Assembly (NCBI GenBank): GCA_937923265.1
Contig: CALAJY010000041.1
Span: 1 to 50,350, forward strand
Source of the DNA: an uncultured Tissierellia bacterium
GTDB taxonomy: Bacteria; Bacillota; Clostridia; Tissierellales; Peptoniphilaceae
Length of the DNA: 50,350 bases
Direction: 5' to 3'
Below the pieces are notes generated by a model. It ran no database searches. It saw only the letters and a program-made list of their open reading frames with translations, and had not been told where the DNA came from. Positions 32,182 through 40,373 of the stretch are shown piece by piece. A program made the position numbers and the translations under genes. How positions within the stretch are numbered: the stretch's first letter is position 1; every line of letters starts with the position of its first letter.

Positions 32182-32910
32182 TTACGCGTCCTCATAGGAG
32201 GCGGAATGAAAGATGAGCGTTAGATCCGCAAACCGGATATGATCATGGGACCGTAAAAGGTATTCGCCACCCGGCTCCAAGACCCTACCATTCAGACTGG
32301 TTCGATTTAAAGACCCACTGTCATAGAGATACCAGGCGCCTTCCTTTTCCAAAAGGTAGGCATGGTGGCGGCTGACAAAGCGGGATGAGAGACAGAGATT
32401 GGCATCACTCTTCTGATTTCCGATAAAAAAAGGAGAGTGAATGAGCGAAATGTGTTTCCCCCGGATTTCCAAATAGGCGGCTCTTTGAGGGGTTCCCAGA
32501 AAGAGGGATCGAGCCCGAGCCAACACTTCGAATTCATCTTGCAGGTTGGCATCTTCCAAGAGAGAAGCCTCCCTCCCCCTTTTCGTTAATAGCTGTTGAA
32601 GAAAGGCAACCAGGTCTTCCCCTTCCTTTGCCTTCTCCTCGAAAAGAAGCAGACACAAGCTTCCCTGCTGTCTTAGGATTCCCGTGTGGGAAAAATGAAA
32701 GTATGACAAGGGGATGAGACGGTCTTCCGCTTCTTCCAGCGCCTGCTTCAAGCGGTCAAAGTCTTCGATGGTCCATCGATCCAAAGGTCGGCTCTCGCCC
32801 TGCCCATGACAGACAAGACGGGGCGAGGGGGTTTCCCTGAGCATGGACTGCACAAACTCTTTTTCTTCGGCCTCATTGCTCATCTCCAACCAGTTCGTTG
32901 CCTGATCCAT
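32182..32910 (-). CDS. FHA-domain protein
   Basis: 242 residues. C-terminal FHA phosphothreonine-binding domain at about 160-238 with the key residues in order: IGNQKSDANL, SRFVSRHHAYL and NRTSLNGRVL. The N-terminal ~130 residues match no family I recognise with confidence but resemble the Bacillota DUF6382 region that often precedes FHA. Overlaps the upstream unknown gene by 31 bases, so the two are tightly coupled. No Ser/Thr kinase is in the window. Confidence 0.88.
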   Translation of the reverse strand: MDQATNWLEMSNEAEEKEFVQSMLRETPSPRLVCHGQGESRPLDRWTIEDFDRLKQALEEAEDRLIPLSYFHFSHTGILRQQGSLCLLLFEEKAKEGEDLVAFLQQLLTKRGREASLLEDANLQDEFEVLARARSLFLGTPQRAAYLEIRGKHISLIHSPFFIGNQKSDANLCLSSRFVSRHHAYLLEKEGAWYLYDSGSLNRTSLNGRVLEPGGEYLLRSHDHIRFADLTLIFHSASYEDA

Positions 32911-33749
32911 AAGGAGAGCTCCTCTCTCGTTTCTATGACTTCCGTGTTGGATGGAAGCAGGTGCTTTTTCGTCATCTCCGGATTGGAAGAATCTTGGAAG
33001 TTCCCGAGGGCAGCGACCCCCTCCCCCTCCTCGAGAAGGGACAGGTCGAAAGGTTCCTTGCCCTTTCCCAGAAGGACGAGGACAAGATCGAAGCAGTCCT
33101 CCACAAAATCCCGGAGGCCTTGCTTTTGCTCCTCGGAAAGCTGTTGAAAAACGGTGGTCCCCTCTCTCAGGTGTTGTATACAGATGGGAAGGAGTCCGAA
33201 AAAATCTTTGCCACTCTCCCTGATCTTACCGGTAATCTTTAGCTCGAGCATCCCCTTCTCCCAGGGGGACAGAGAAAGATCGGCTGCATTTGGGGGAGGC
33301 AAGAAGGACAGAAGGAGAACACGTTTCTCCCCCTTGCACTCCTCCTGAAGAAGGTCTGAAAGCTCGTTCTCCGCCGGTTCCTCCGCCAAGAGAAAAAGCA
33401 AGGGAACCGACATGGGCCCCTCTTTCAAAACCGATTCCAGTTGCTTTCGAAAATCCGCCATTCGCTGCCTTCGGGGTAACACGGGAAGCTCCGCTCCAGA
33501 GGGGGAATCGGATAAAAAAAGAAAGCGTGGCCGCTTTCCTTCCCGTCCCCGATAAATGAGAAGCCGGTTGAAGAGGTCTTGGTCTTCAAGCAGGAGCGGG
33601 TCAAGGAGAATAAAATCCCATTTTCTTTTCCAAAGGGTCCCTTCTTTTGCGAGAGCATGGGCAGAGTACACCCGACAAGGTGGATGACGCCGATTCCAGG
33701 CACGGCAAAACCGGTCTTCATACGTGGATGATCGATCCATAACAAGCAT
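32880..33749 (-). CDS. Unknown protein with degenerate CpaE/TadZ-like appearance
   Basis: 289 residues, no membrane segment. Residues 1-90 look like a pseudo-receiver (LVMDRSS at the start, then DFILLDPLLLEDQD). Residues 115-280 have alternating strands and helices like a ParA/MinD-type ATPase (VPLLFLLAEEPAENELSDLL, FDLVLVLLGKGKEPFD) but no Walker A lysine motif. CpaE/TadZ proteins pair with FHA proteins in pilus loci, which makes this reading plausible but unproven. The ATG at 33749 is 17 bases from the only good binding site, which itself is in a hairpin stem; an ATT closer to the site cannot be excluded. Confidence 0.7.
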   Translation of the reverse strand: MLVMDRSSTYEDRFCRAWNRRHPPCRVYSAHALAKEGTLWKRKWDFILLDPLLLEDQDLFNRLLIYRGREGKRPRFLFLSDSPSGAELPVLPRRQRMADFRKQLESVLKEGPMSVPLLFLLAEEPAENELSDLLQEECKGEKRVLLLSFLPPPNAADLSLSPWEKGMLELKITGKIRESGKDFFGLLPICIQHLREGTTVFQQLSEEQKQGLRDFVEDCFDLVLVLLGKGKEPFDLSLLEEGEGVAALGNFQDSSNPEMTKKHLLPSNTEVIETREELSLWIRQRTGWR

Positions 33750-33762
33750 TTGAAAAATAACA

Positions 33763-33807
33763 ATCGCCTCCTCTCAGACCTATCTTACGTCTGCATGAGG
33801 AGGCGAT
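33763..33807 (-). terminator. Long hairpin after the Nfn gene, covering the next gene's ribosome binding site
   Basis: Outer stem of 11 bases ATCGCCTCCTC / GAGGAGGCGAT (33807-33797 with 33773-33763) and inner stem CAGAC / GTCTG, followed on the minus strand by TGTTATTTTTC. Read as a terminator of the Nfn gene, it contains the AGGAGG site of the gene at 32880. Confidence 0.6.
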
Positions 33808-33845
33808 GATTCCATAAAAAGCGTCTTTTATCTCAAAGTGCGCTG

Positions 33846-36137
33846 TTATTTTCTTTTTTTCGTGAGATATTCATCAATTCCCTTTGCCGCGGTGCGACCT
33901 GCACCCATGGCCAGGATGACGGTGGCAGAGCCCGTTACCGCATCTCCCCCGGCGAACACGCCTTCCACCGAGGTTTCTCCGGTTTCTTCGTTGATGACAA
34001 TGCCATTCCATTTGCTCAGTTCCAGGTCATCAACCCCTCTTGCCGACCGGGGATTTGCCTTGGTGCCCAGCGCCATAATGACCGTATCGCAGGCCAGGGT
34101 GAATTCCGATCCGGGAATGGGTTCGGGGCGACGACGTCCCGAGGCATCCGGTTCCCCAAGCTGCATCTTCACGCAACGAACGGCGGAAACCCAACCCTGA
34201 TCATCGCCCAAAATCTCCACGGGGTTTTCCAGGAGATTGAAGATGACGCCCTCTTCTTTGGCATGATGGACCTCTTCGGTACGGGCCGGCAATTCCGATT
34301 CTCCACGACGGTAGACAATCCGGCTTTGTGCGCCGAGACGCAGGGCCGTACGGGCCGCATCCATGGCCACATTTCCACCGCCAACGGTAATGACCTTCTT
34401 GCCCTTTTGAATGATGGTCTCATAGCGATCATCATACGCTCTCATCAGGTTGTTACGCGTTAGGTACTCATTGGCACTCATGACCCCGTTTAGGTTCTCT
34501 CCCGGGATGTCCATGAAGCGAGGCAGGCCTGCGCCGGAGGCAATAAAGACGGCCTCAAAGCCTTCCTCTTTCATTAAGCTCTCAATCGTCACACTCTGCC
34601 CCACAAAGACATCGGTTTCGATCTTGACGCCCAACTTTTTCACATTCTCTACTTCATACGCAACAACTTCATCTTTGGGAAGACGGAATTCGGGAATTCC
34701 ATATTGAAGAACACCACCGGCCAGGTGGAGGGACTCGAAAATCGTCACCTCGTAGCCCTTCTTCGCCAGGTCACCCGCACAGGCAAGACCTGCAGGGCCG
34801 GCTCCGATGATTGCGACCTTCTGGTTCTTCTTCTCTCCCTGTTCATAGGAAGCCTGAACCTTCTCCGACCGAGCCCAATCCGCTACAAAGCGTTCCAGCT
34901 TACCGATGGAAACGGGCATTCCCTTGATTCCTCGGATGCACTGGCCCTCGCACTGCTCTTCCTGGGGGCATACACGTCCACAGACCGCAGGCAGGCAGGT
35001 GGAAGCGGACAATACGTCGTAGGCCTTCTTAAAGTCTCCCGCTTTCACCTCCCGGATAAAGCCGGGGATATCGATGGAAACCGGGCAACCGCCCACACAC
35101 TTCGGCTTTTTGCAGTCGATGCATCGCGTTGCCTCAAGCATGGCTTCTTCCTTATTGTAGCCGTAGCAGACTTCCTTAAAGTTTTTGGCTCTTTCTGCGG
35201 GATCCTGCTCTCGAACCGGAACGGCACGACGAACATCCCACTCATCCTCTTTCAGGTTATTCCGCTGGCCGGGATTAAAGGTGTCTCCCTCTTTCTGACG
35301 GAGAGCCGCAATTCCTTCCACGGTCTTAAACTGTTTCAGCCGGTTCATGGCCTCATCGAAATTGATGTCTCGGGCATCAAATTCCGGTCCATCCACACAA
35401 GCGAACTTGACTGAACCGGCAACGGTAACACGGCAGGCCCCACACATTCCCGTACCATCCACCATGATCGGGTTCATGGAAACCGTCGTCGGAATGTCCA
35501 GGCCATCCTCTGCCGTCAACTTGGCAACAAATTTCATCATGATCATGGGGCCGATCACGACCACCTGACCATAGCTTTTGCCTTCTTCTTTTACCAAGTC
35601 TTCCAGGCATTTCGTGACCATGCCGTTGCGTCCGTAACTTCCGTCATCGGTGGTCACATAGCAGTTCTTCGCGACCTTTTTCATCTTATCTTCCCAGAAG
35701 ACCAAGTCCTTGTTCCGAGCTCCCATGATGACATCCACATCGACACCATGTTCATGCATCCATTTTACCTGGGGATACACGGGAGCAATTCCCAGACCAC
35801 CGCCGATGAAGACAATGTGAAGTTGGTTCAGTTCCTCGACACTCTTCTCCAATAAATCGGAGGGATGACCCAGGGGACCTACAACATCTGCGAGTTCTTG
35901 GCCCTGTTCAAAGGTGCCCAGCCTCTTTGTTGCATCTCCGATGGATTGTACGGCGACGGTTACAGTTCCCTCTTCCCGATTATAGTCGGCAATGGTCAGA
36001 GGAATTCTCTTTCCGAATTCATCGGCCCGAATAATTAGAAATTGTCCGGGTAAACAAGTTTTTGCAACGCGGGGAGCCTGAATTTCCATACTGAAAGTAT
36101 GCTCCGCCAGCTGTTCCTTATGTAAAATTTTAAACAT
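33846..36137 (-). CDS. Fused NfnAB-type ferredoxin:NADP+ oxidoreductase / GltA-like flavoprotein
   Basis: 763 residues. The N-terminal ~290 are the ferredoxin-NAD(P) reductase-like NfnA/SudB part (FAD/NAD fold, GPLGHPSDL, and the Cys site MCGACRVTV). The C-terminal ~460 are the NfnB/SudA/GltA part: N-terminal 4Fe-4S Cys (CIDCKKPKCVGGCP, CGRVCPQEEQCEG), FAD motif VAIIGAGPAGLACAGDLAKKGYEV and NADPH motif ITVGGGNVAMDAARTA. In clostridia the two-chain Nfn couples NADH, ferredoxin and NADP+ by electron bifurcation. A DHODB-subunit/glutamate synthase annotation is common but fits the context less. Own promoter; monocistronic or leading the downstream pair. Confidence 0.88.
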   Translation of the reverse strand: MFKILHKEQLAEHTFSMEIQAPRVAKTCLPGQFLIIRADEFGKRIPLTIADYNREEGTVTVAVQSIGDATKRLGTFEQGQELADVVGPLGHPSDLLEKSVEELNQLHIVFIGGGLGIAPVYPQVKWMHEHGVDVDVIMGARNKDLVFWEDKMKKVAKNCYVTTDDGSYGRNGMVTKCLEDLVKEEGKSYGQVVVIGPMIMMKFVAKLTAEDGLDIPTTVSMNPIMVDGTGMCGACRVTVAGSVKFACVDGPEFDARDINFDEAMNRLKQFKTVEGIAALRQKEGDTFNPGQRNNLKEDEWDVRRAVPVREQDPAERAKNFKEVCYGYNKEEAMLEATRCIDCKKPKCVGGCPVSIDIPGFIREVKAGDFKKAYDVLSASTCLPAVCGRVCPQEEQCEGQCIRGIKGMPVSIGKLERFVADWARSEKVQASYEQGEKKNQKVAIIGAGPAGLACAGDLAKKGYEVTIFESLHLAGGVLQYGIPEFRLPKDEVVAYEVENVKKLGVKIETDVFVGQSVTIESLMKEEGFEAVFIASGAGLPRFMDIPGENLNGVMSANEYLTRNNLMRAYDDRYETIIQKGKKVITVGGGNVAMDAARTALRLGAQSRIVYRRGESELPARTEEVHHAKEEGVIFNLLENPVEILGDDQGWVSAVRCVKMQLGEPDASGRRRPEPIPGSEFTLACDTVIMALGTKANPRSARGVDDLELSKWNGIVINEETGETSVEGVFAGGDAVTGSATVILAMGAGRTAAKGIDEYLTKKRK

Positions 36138-36174
36138 CGCTTCTCCTTTCGCCTGCTTCTCCTGATGCCCTTAC

Positions 36175-36204
36175 ATTATATATAAACTTTCCGTTTTATG
36201 TTAA
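36175..36204 (-). promoter_or_regulatory. Promoter of the Nfn gene
   Basis: TTAACA (36204-36199), 18-base spacer, TATAAT (36180-36175), about 40 bases before the ATG. It is followed on the other side by the VTT gene promoter. Confidence 0.65.
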
Positions 36205-36272
36205 TTATTGATCAAAAAAAGGAGATATAAAGTCTAATCATTTCCCCTCCTATTTCCTTCTTCCCTCCTTGA

Positions 36273-36302
36273 TTCGCAAAACAACATCACTTTCTGTATA
36301 AT
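36273..36302 (+). promoter_or_regulatory. Promoter of the VTT-domain gene
   Basis: TTCGCA, 18-base spacer, TATAAT (36297-36302), about 30 bases before the ATG at 36333. Confidence 0.55.
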
Positions 36303-36332
36303 AAGACCGTCAAGAAATCGATAGGAGAATTT

Positions 36333-37007
36333 ATGCAGACAATCTCAACCGACAACTCCAAGATATCTAAAGCCGGCCAGGAAAAAAATCGGCTCGAACG
36401 CCTAAATCGGGAACGAACGGAATCCGTGAAAAAGAAAATACGGATTGCCACCGTCATAGTTCTCATTCTCTTTGCCATTTTTCTCTGGATTGGCTATCGA
36501 AATAAATGGTTTCATTCCCCGGAGCCGCTGAAAGAGATCTTCACCAAACTGGGTTTTTTCGGCCTTTTGCTCTCTGTCGCTCTGGTGATTTTTAACACAA
36601 TCTTTCCGGTCATTCCGGGAGCCCTGCCGTCCTTGGCCATGTTCATGGCCTACGGTCCCCTATGGGGCTTTCTCAGCGTGATTATCACCACCATCTGCGG
36701 CTCCATCCTAAGCTTTTTCCTCTCTCGCCGGTTCGGGGAGACCTTTGTAAAAGCGTTTGTACCGGATGCCGTCTATGATAAGTTAATTGGAAAGATTGCC
36801 GATGAGAAATCCGCAACAAAATTGGCGGTAGTCGCCTATATTGTTCCGGGCTTCCCGGATGATGCCACCACCATGGTGTGCGGACTCACCAAGATGCGCC
36901 TTTCTCGCTTTATCCTGATTTGCGTCCTCACCAAGCCCCTGCCCACCTTCCTCTACCTTTTCGGCTTTTCCAGCCTGATCAACTGGTTGATGGATTTGAT
37001 CGTCTAG
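36333..37007 (+). CDS. TVP38/TMEM64 (VTT) family membrane protein
   Basis: 224 residues. A polar, basic N-terminal ~40, then about five membrane segments with the VTT/DedA-like pattern: FPVIPGALPSLAMFMAYGPLWG, a re-entrant Gly-rich stretch, and YIVPGFPDDATTMVCGLTKM. Family members are linked to lipid scrambling or undecaprenyl-phosphate handling; the role here is unknown. Single-gene unit between its own promoter and a bidirectional terminator. Confidence 0.9.
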   Translation: MQTISTDNSKISKAGQEKNRLERLNRERTESVKKKIRIATVIVLILFAIFLWIGYRNKWFHSPEPLKEIFTKLGFFGLLLSVALVIFNTIFPVIPGALPSLAMFMAYGPLWGFLSVIITTICGSILSFFLSRRFGETFVKAFVPDAVYDKLIGKIADEKSATKLAVVAYIVPGFPDDATTMVCGLTKMRLSRFILICVLTKPLPTFLYLFGFSSLINWLMDLIV

Positions 37008-37023
37008 AGTTTTCAATCAATAA

Positions 37024-37053
37024 AAAGCCCCGAGGTCTTCGCCTCGGGGCTTT
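37024..37053. terminator. Bidirectional terminator
   Basis: Stem AAAGCCCCGAGG / CCTCGGGGCTTT with loop TCTTCG, flanked by A- and T-runs. Ends both the VTT gene and the substrate-binding lipoprotein gene. Confidence 0.92.
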
Positions 37054-37063
37054 CTTTTCCTAG

Positions 37064-38269
37064 TTACTTTGCGGATGAGGCATCATCCTTGCTCTGCGGA
37101 TTGACGTAGCTGTAAAAGTCATCTCCGGGAAGTTGCCCACCGATGAGTTTGGGGTTCTCCTTCTGCAAAAACTCATAGTAGGACCGCAGCCGCTGCTCCA
37201 AGCTGGGGGAGGCAGACTCGTCCAGCCAATGAATATCACAGTGAGGAATGGCCTGCTCGGCAATCGGTGCTTTCACGATTCCTGCCTCTTCGATCATCTC
37301 CGCGGCTTCTTTTGGATGCATGTTGGTCCAAGTGAAGGACTGGGACATCTGCTTTGCCCACGCCTTCAGAATATCCCCTTCCACGGGAAAATCTGCCGTG
37401 GCCACCATGATGCCCGTTACAATATGTACCTTCCCCGCAAAGGCCTTCTCCCAGGCATCCTTAAAAGAAAATGGCACTCGAACAAGCCCTTTCGATTGCA
37501 CCTGCACCGCCGTCGCAAACGGCTGGGGGAGAAATCCGACGGCCCCCTCTTCTGCAAGCAGATTTTTCCCTGCCTCCGCCGCTTCGGGGAAATATTGAAT
37601 CTTTACGTCCGTCTTGGGGTCGATTCCCAATTTTTTTAAAAAAGCCTCCAGGCATGCCTGCGGGGTGGCTCCCTGGCCCGTGGTATATATCGTCTTTCCC
37701 TTCAGGTCTTTGGGTTCCAGCATGCTTTCCCCATTTTCCACGAGCTCCAGCACCTGTTCATTCGTAATCCCCAGGACCCGAAGGCCTCCCTTGCTCTTGT
37801 TATATAGAACGGCCGCAAGATTTGCCGGCAGACAGGCAATGTCCACCTCGTTCTTCAATAATGCCTGAGCCATCTCCTCGGGCAGGGTCTTCATGGAGAA
37901 TTTCACCCCTCGCTTCTCCCCCGTCTCCTGCACGAATTTTAAAAGGCCCATGGAAGTTGGTCCCTTCAAGGCCGCCAGGCGAAGCCCACTGAAGGGCGAA
38001 TCGTATTGGTTTTGGGTCATCTTCTCCGAAGAGGAACTCTCCTTCTCCGAAGAGGCCAAACTTTCCGAGCTTTCACTGGCTTGGCTCTCCACACTGACGC
38101 CGGAGCTGCTTGTCTGCGAACTCTCTTCCTTCTTATCCCCCGACTGACAGGCAGCCAGGCTTCCCATCAAGCCGAAAGCGAGAGTGAGGGACAGAATTTT
38201 TCGTCCCAGCCTTTTATGATTCGCGCGATACCAAAGTCGAGCGACTTCTTGTTTTATTCCTTGCAACAT
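37064..38269 (-). CDS. ABC-transporter substrate-binding lipoprotein (NMT1/TauA-like)
   Basis: 401 residues. Starts with a ~25-residue basic lead, then a signal segment ending in the lipobox LMGSLAAC, a Ser/Glu-rich linker (about 45-90) and a periplasmic-binding fold with the NMT1-type pattern DIACLPANLAAVLYNKSKGG and LEAFLKKLGIDPKTDV. Ligand unknown. No permease or ATPase gene is adjacent. It is divergent from the riboflavin operon, and RibY-type riboflavin binders belong to the same superfamily, so a flavin or thiamine precursor is possible but only a guess. Binding site AAGGAGAGG. Confidence 0.85.
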   Translation of the reverse strand: MLQGIKQEVARLWYRANHKRLGRKILSLTLAFGLMGSLAACQSGDKKEESSQTSSSGVSVESQASESSESLASSEKESSSSEKMTQNQYDSPFSGLRLAALKGPTSMGLLKFVQETGEKRGVKFSMKTLPEEMAQALLKNEVDIACLPANLAAVLYNKSKGGLRVLGITNEQVLELVENGESMLEPKDLKGKTIYTTGQGATPQACLEAFLKKLGIDPKTDVKIQYFPEAAEAGKNLLAEEGAVGFLPQPFATAVQVQSKGLVRVPFSFKDAWEKAFAGKVHIVTGIMVATADFPVEGDILKAWAKQMSQSFTWTNMHPKEAAEMIEEAGIVKAPIAEQAIPHCDIHWLDESASPSLEQRLRSYYEFLQKENPKLIGGQLPGDDFYSYVNPQSKDDASSAK

Positions 38270-38320
38270 TTTCCTCTCCTTATTTTTTTCAATATGCTAA
38301 GTCAGATTAGACTATCAACC

Positions 38321-38329
38321 ATTGTACCA
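38321..38329 (-). promoter_or_regulatory. Extended -10 promoter of the substrate-binding protein gene
   Basis: TGGTACAAT on the minus strand (TACAAT at 38326-38321); no clear -35. About 50 bases before the ATG. Confidence 0.45.
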
Positions 38330-38375
38330 CTTCTGCCCTCTTCAAAGGGGCTCTGTGAAAAAAATCACCTTTCTC

Positions 38376-38403
38376 TTGACAGAAATAATCGATTGCCTAC
38401 AAT
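38376..38403 (+). promoter_or_regulatory. Promoter of the rib operon
   Basis: Consensus TTGACA, 16-base spacer, TACAAT (38398-38403), ending about ten bases before the FMN riboswitch. Confidence 0.85.
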
Positions 38404-38412
38404 GAAAGTAGA

Positions 38413-38519
38413 TACTTCAGGGCAGGGTGCAAGTCCCTACCGGTGGTAAAGCCCACGAGCCGCAAGGCATGATTCGGTGAAACTCCGAAGCCGACAGTAA
38501 AGTCTGGATGAAAGAAGTG
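38413..38519 (+). promoter_or_regulatory. FMN riboswitch (RFN element)
   Basis: Contains the conserved RFN blocks in order: AGGGCAGGGTGCAAGTCCC, TACCGGTGGTAAAGCCCACG, GATTCGGTGAAACTCCGAAG and CCGACAGTAAAGTCTGGATG, closed by the P1 pairing ACTTC (38414-38418) with GAAGT (38514-38518). FMN binding should favour the terminator at 38543-38571 and shut off ribDEBAH. Confidence 0.97.
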
Positions 38520-38542
38520 ATTCAATCGCAATGTGTAATTCC

Positions 38543-38571
38543 ACCGCCCTGGATACCGGGGCGGTTTTTTT
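38543..38571 (+). terminator. Riboswitch expression-platform terminator
   Basis: Stem ACCGCCC ... GGGCGGT (with a CC/GG inner pairing) followed by seven T residues, 24 bases after the aptamer and 37 bases before ribD. Confidence 0.92.
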
Positions 38572-38608
38572 GAATCCGCCAACCCAAGTATTCTAGAAAG
38601 GAGCAACG

Positions 38609-39700
38609 ATGACCGAGAAAATGCAAGCTCCCGAGAGACACTGGATGGAACTCGCCATTGAACTCGCCAAGAGGGGACGGCCGTATGCCTCTCCTAACCC
38701 CTGCGTCGGAGCCGTGCTGGTGAAAAACGGCAAGAAAATCGGTTGGGGATATCACAGAAAGTATGGTGACCTTCACGCGGAAAGAGAGGCCCTCAAGTCC
38801 TGTGAGGAATCTCCGGAAGGCGCGGACCTTTATGTCACCCTGGAGCCCTGCTGTCACACGGGAAAGCAGCCTCCCTGCACGGAAGCCATTCTTCAGGCGG
38901 GAATCCGGCGGGTCATATGTGGGTCGGACGATCCGAATCCCAAGGTCAGCGGCAAGGGCTTTCAAATCCTGAAGGACCATGGCCTTGCCCTCATTCCCCA
39001 TTTCATGAAAGAGGAATGCGACCGGATCAATCCCGTTTTTTTCCACTACATGAAAAGCGGTAGGCCCTATCTGGCTTACAAATACGCCATGAGCCTGGAC
39101 GGAAAAATCGCCACCTGCCGGGGAGAAAGCCAATGGATCAGCAGTCCGGAGGCCAGAGAATTCACCCACCGCCTCCGCCATCTCTATCGGGGAATCATGG
39201 TTGGCATCGGGACCGTCCTTCATGACCATCCCCGCCTCACCACACGGATAGAAGGCCTTCGAGATCCCATTCCCATCATTCTTGATTCCCGGCTTCGGAT
39301 TTCTACCGAAGAACCTCTCGTGAAGCATGCCAAAGATCGGGGAACCATCATCGCCACCTGTCAGGATGATTCCGAAAAATGCCGGAGCTTGGAAGAGTGC
39401 GGAGTCACCCTGCTTCGCTTTTCGGGAACAGAGGTTCCCTTAAAAGAGCTGTTGGAGGAATTAGCCGCTAGAAAGATTGACAGCATCCTCTTGGAGGGAG
39501 GCCCCACCTTAGCCGCTTCTTTCCAAGAAGAAGCACTGCTTCAAAAGGTTTACGCGGTAATCGCTCCCAAGCTCATCGGTGGTAAAAGCGCGCCCGGTCC
39601 CCTGGGAGGCCGGGGGATTGCTACCTTGGATCATGCGACACCCTTTAAAATCACGAAGGTCCGGCAGCTAGGGCCGGATTGCGTACTGGAGGCCGAATAA
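38609..39700 (+). CDS. ribD: Riboflavin biosynthesis deaminase/reductase RibD
   Basis: Two consecutive steps of the riboflavin pathway: pyrimidine deamination then side-chain reduction with NADPH. 363 residues. Deaminase domain at 1-145 with the zinc motif HAEREAL and PCCHTGKQPPC; reductase domain at 150-360 with KYAMSLDGKIATC and SRxRHLYRGIMVGIGTVLHDHP-type region, and LLEGGPTLAASF. First gene of the operon; AGAAAGGAGCAACG binding site, under FMN riboswitch control. Confidence 0.97.
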   Translation: MTEKMQAPERHWMELAIELAKRGRPYASPNPCVGAVLVKNGKKIGWGYHRKYGDLHAEREALKSCEESPEGADLYVTLEPCCHTGKQPPCTEAILQAGIRRVICGSDDPNPKVSGKGFQILKDHGLALIPHFMKEECDRINPVFFHYMKSGRPYLAYKYAMSLDGKIATCRGESQWISSPEAREFTHRLRHLYRGIMVGIGTVLHDHPRLTTRIEGLRDPIPIILDSRLRISTEEPLVKHAKDRGTIIATCQDDSEKCRSLEECGVTLLRFSGTEVPLKELLEELAARKIDSILLEGGPTLAASFQEEALLQKVYAVIAPKLIGGKSAPGPLGGRGIATLDHATPFKITKVRQLGPDCVLEAE

Positions 39701-40356
39701 TGTTCACCGGATTAGTGGAAGAAGTGGGGAAAATAAAACAGCTGCAAAGCTATGGATCCTCCCTCCGACTCGAGATTCAGTGCAGGAAAATCCGCCCGGG
39801 TCTGGCCATCGGCGACAGCGTCTGCAGCAATGGCGTCTGTCTCACGGTCACTGACCTGGGAGAGGACAGCTTTTTCTGTGATGTCATGCATGAAAGTGTC
39901 CGTTGCTCTTCCCTCGCCCAGCTGCGACCCGGCTCTTCCATAAACCTGGAGCAGGCCTTGCCCGTCAACGGAAGACTGGGGGGCCATATCGTCTCCGGCC
40001 ATATCGATGGAACCGCGGTGCTTCAGGGTCGACATCGGGACGAAATTGCCCAGGTTCTGGAGCTGAAAGCGAGTCCTGACCTGCTTCGCTACATCGTGGA
40101 GAAGGGATCGGTGGCCCTGGATGGAATCAGTCTCACCGTGGCTGCGGTTTGGGAAGAGGGGTTCTCTGTTTCCGTCATCCCCCATACCCTGCAAGCCACC
40201 TCTCTCTCCGAAAAAAAGGTCGGAGACCGCATCAATGTGGAAACGGATCTTGTCGGAAAGTATGTGGAAAAACTGCTCGCTCCCTATCGGGCGCGTTCCC
40301 AAGAAAATAAGCCATCGGGTCTTCGTCTGGAAGACCTGCTGGAGGAAGGCTTTTAG
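39700..40356 (+). CDS. ribE: Riboflavin synthase alpha subunit
   Basis: Dismutates two lumazines to riboflavin. 218 residues made of two homologous lumazine-binding barrels: MFTGLVEEVGKI at the start, GDSVCSNGVCLTV, GGHIVSGHIDGTA, and the second copy with KGSVALDGISLTV. The ATG overlaps the ribD TAA (TAATG) and the GGAGG inside ribD's last codons serves as binding site, so I use 39700 rather than the longer frame from 39679. Confidence 0.97.
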   Translation: MFTGLVEEVGKIKQLQSYGSSLRLEIQCRKIRPGLAIGDSVCSNGVCLTVTDLGEDSFFCDVMHESVRCSSLAQLRPGSSINLEQALPVNGRLGGHIVSGHIDGTAVLQGRHRDEIAQVLELKASPDLLRYIVEKGSVALDGISLTVAAVWEEGFSVSVIPHTLQATSLSEKKVGDRINVETDLVGKYVEKLLAPYRARSQENKPSGLRLEDLLEEGF

Positions 40357-40373
40357 CCATGGAGGAGGAAGTC

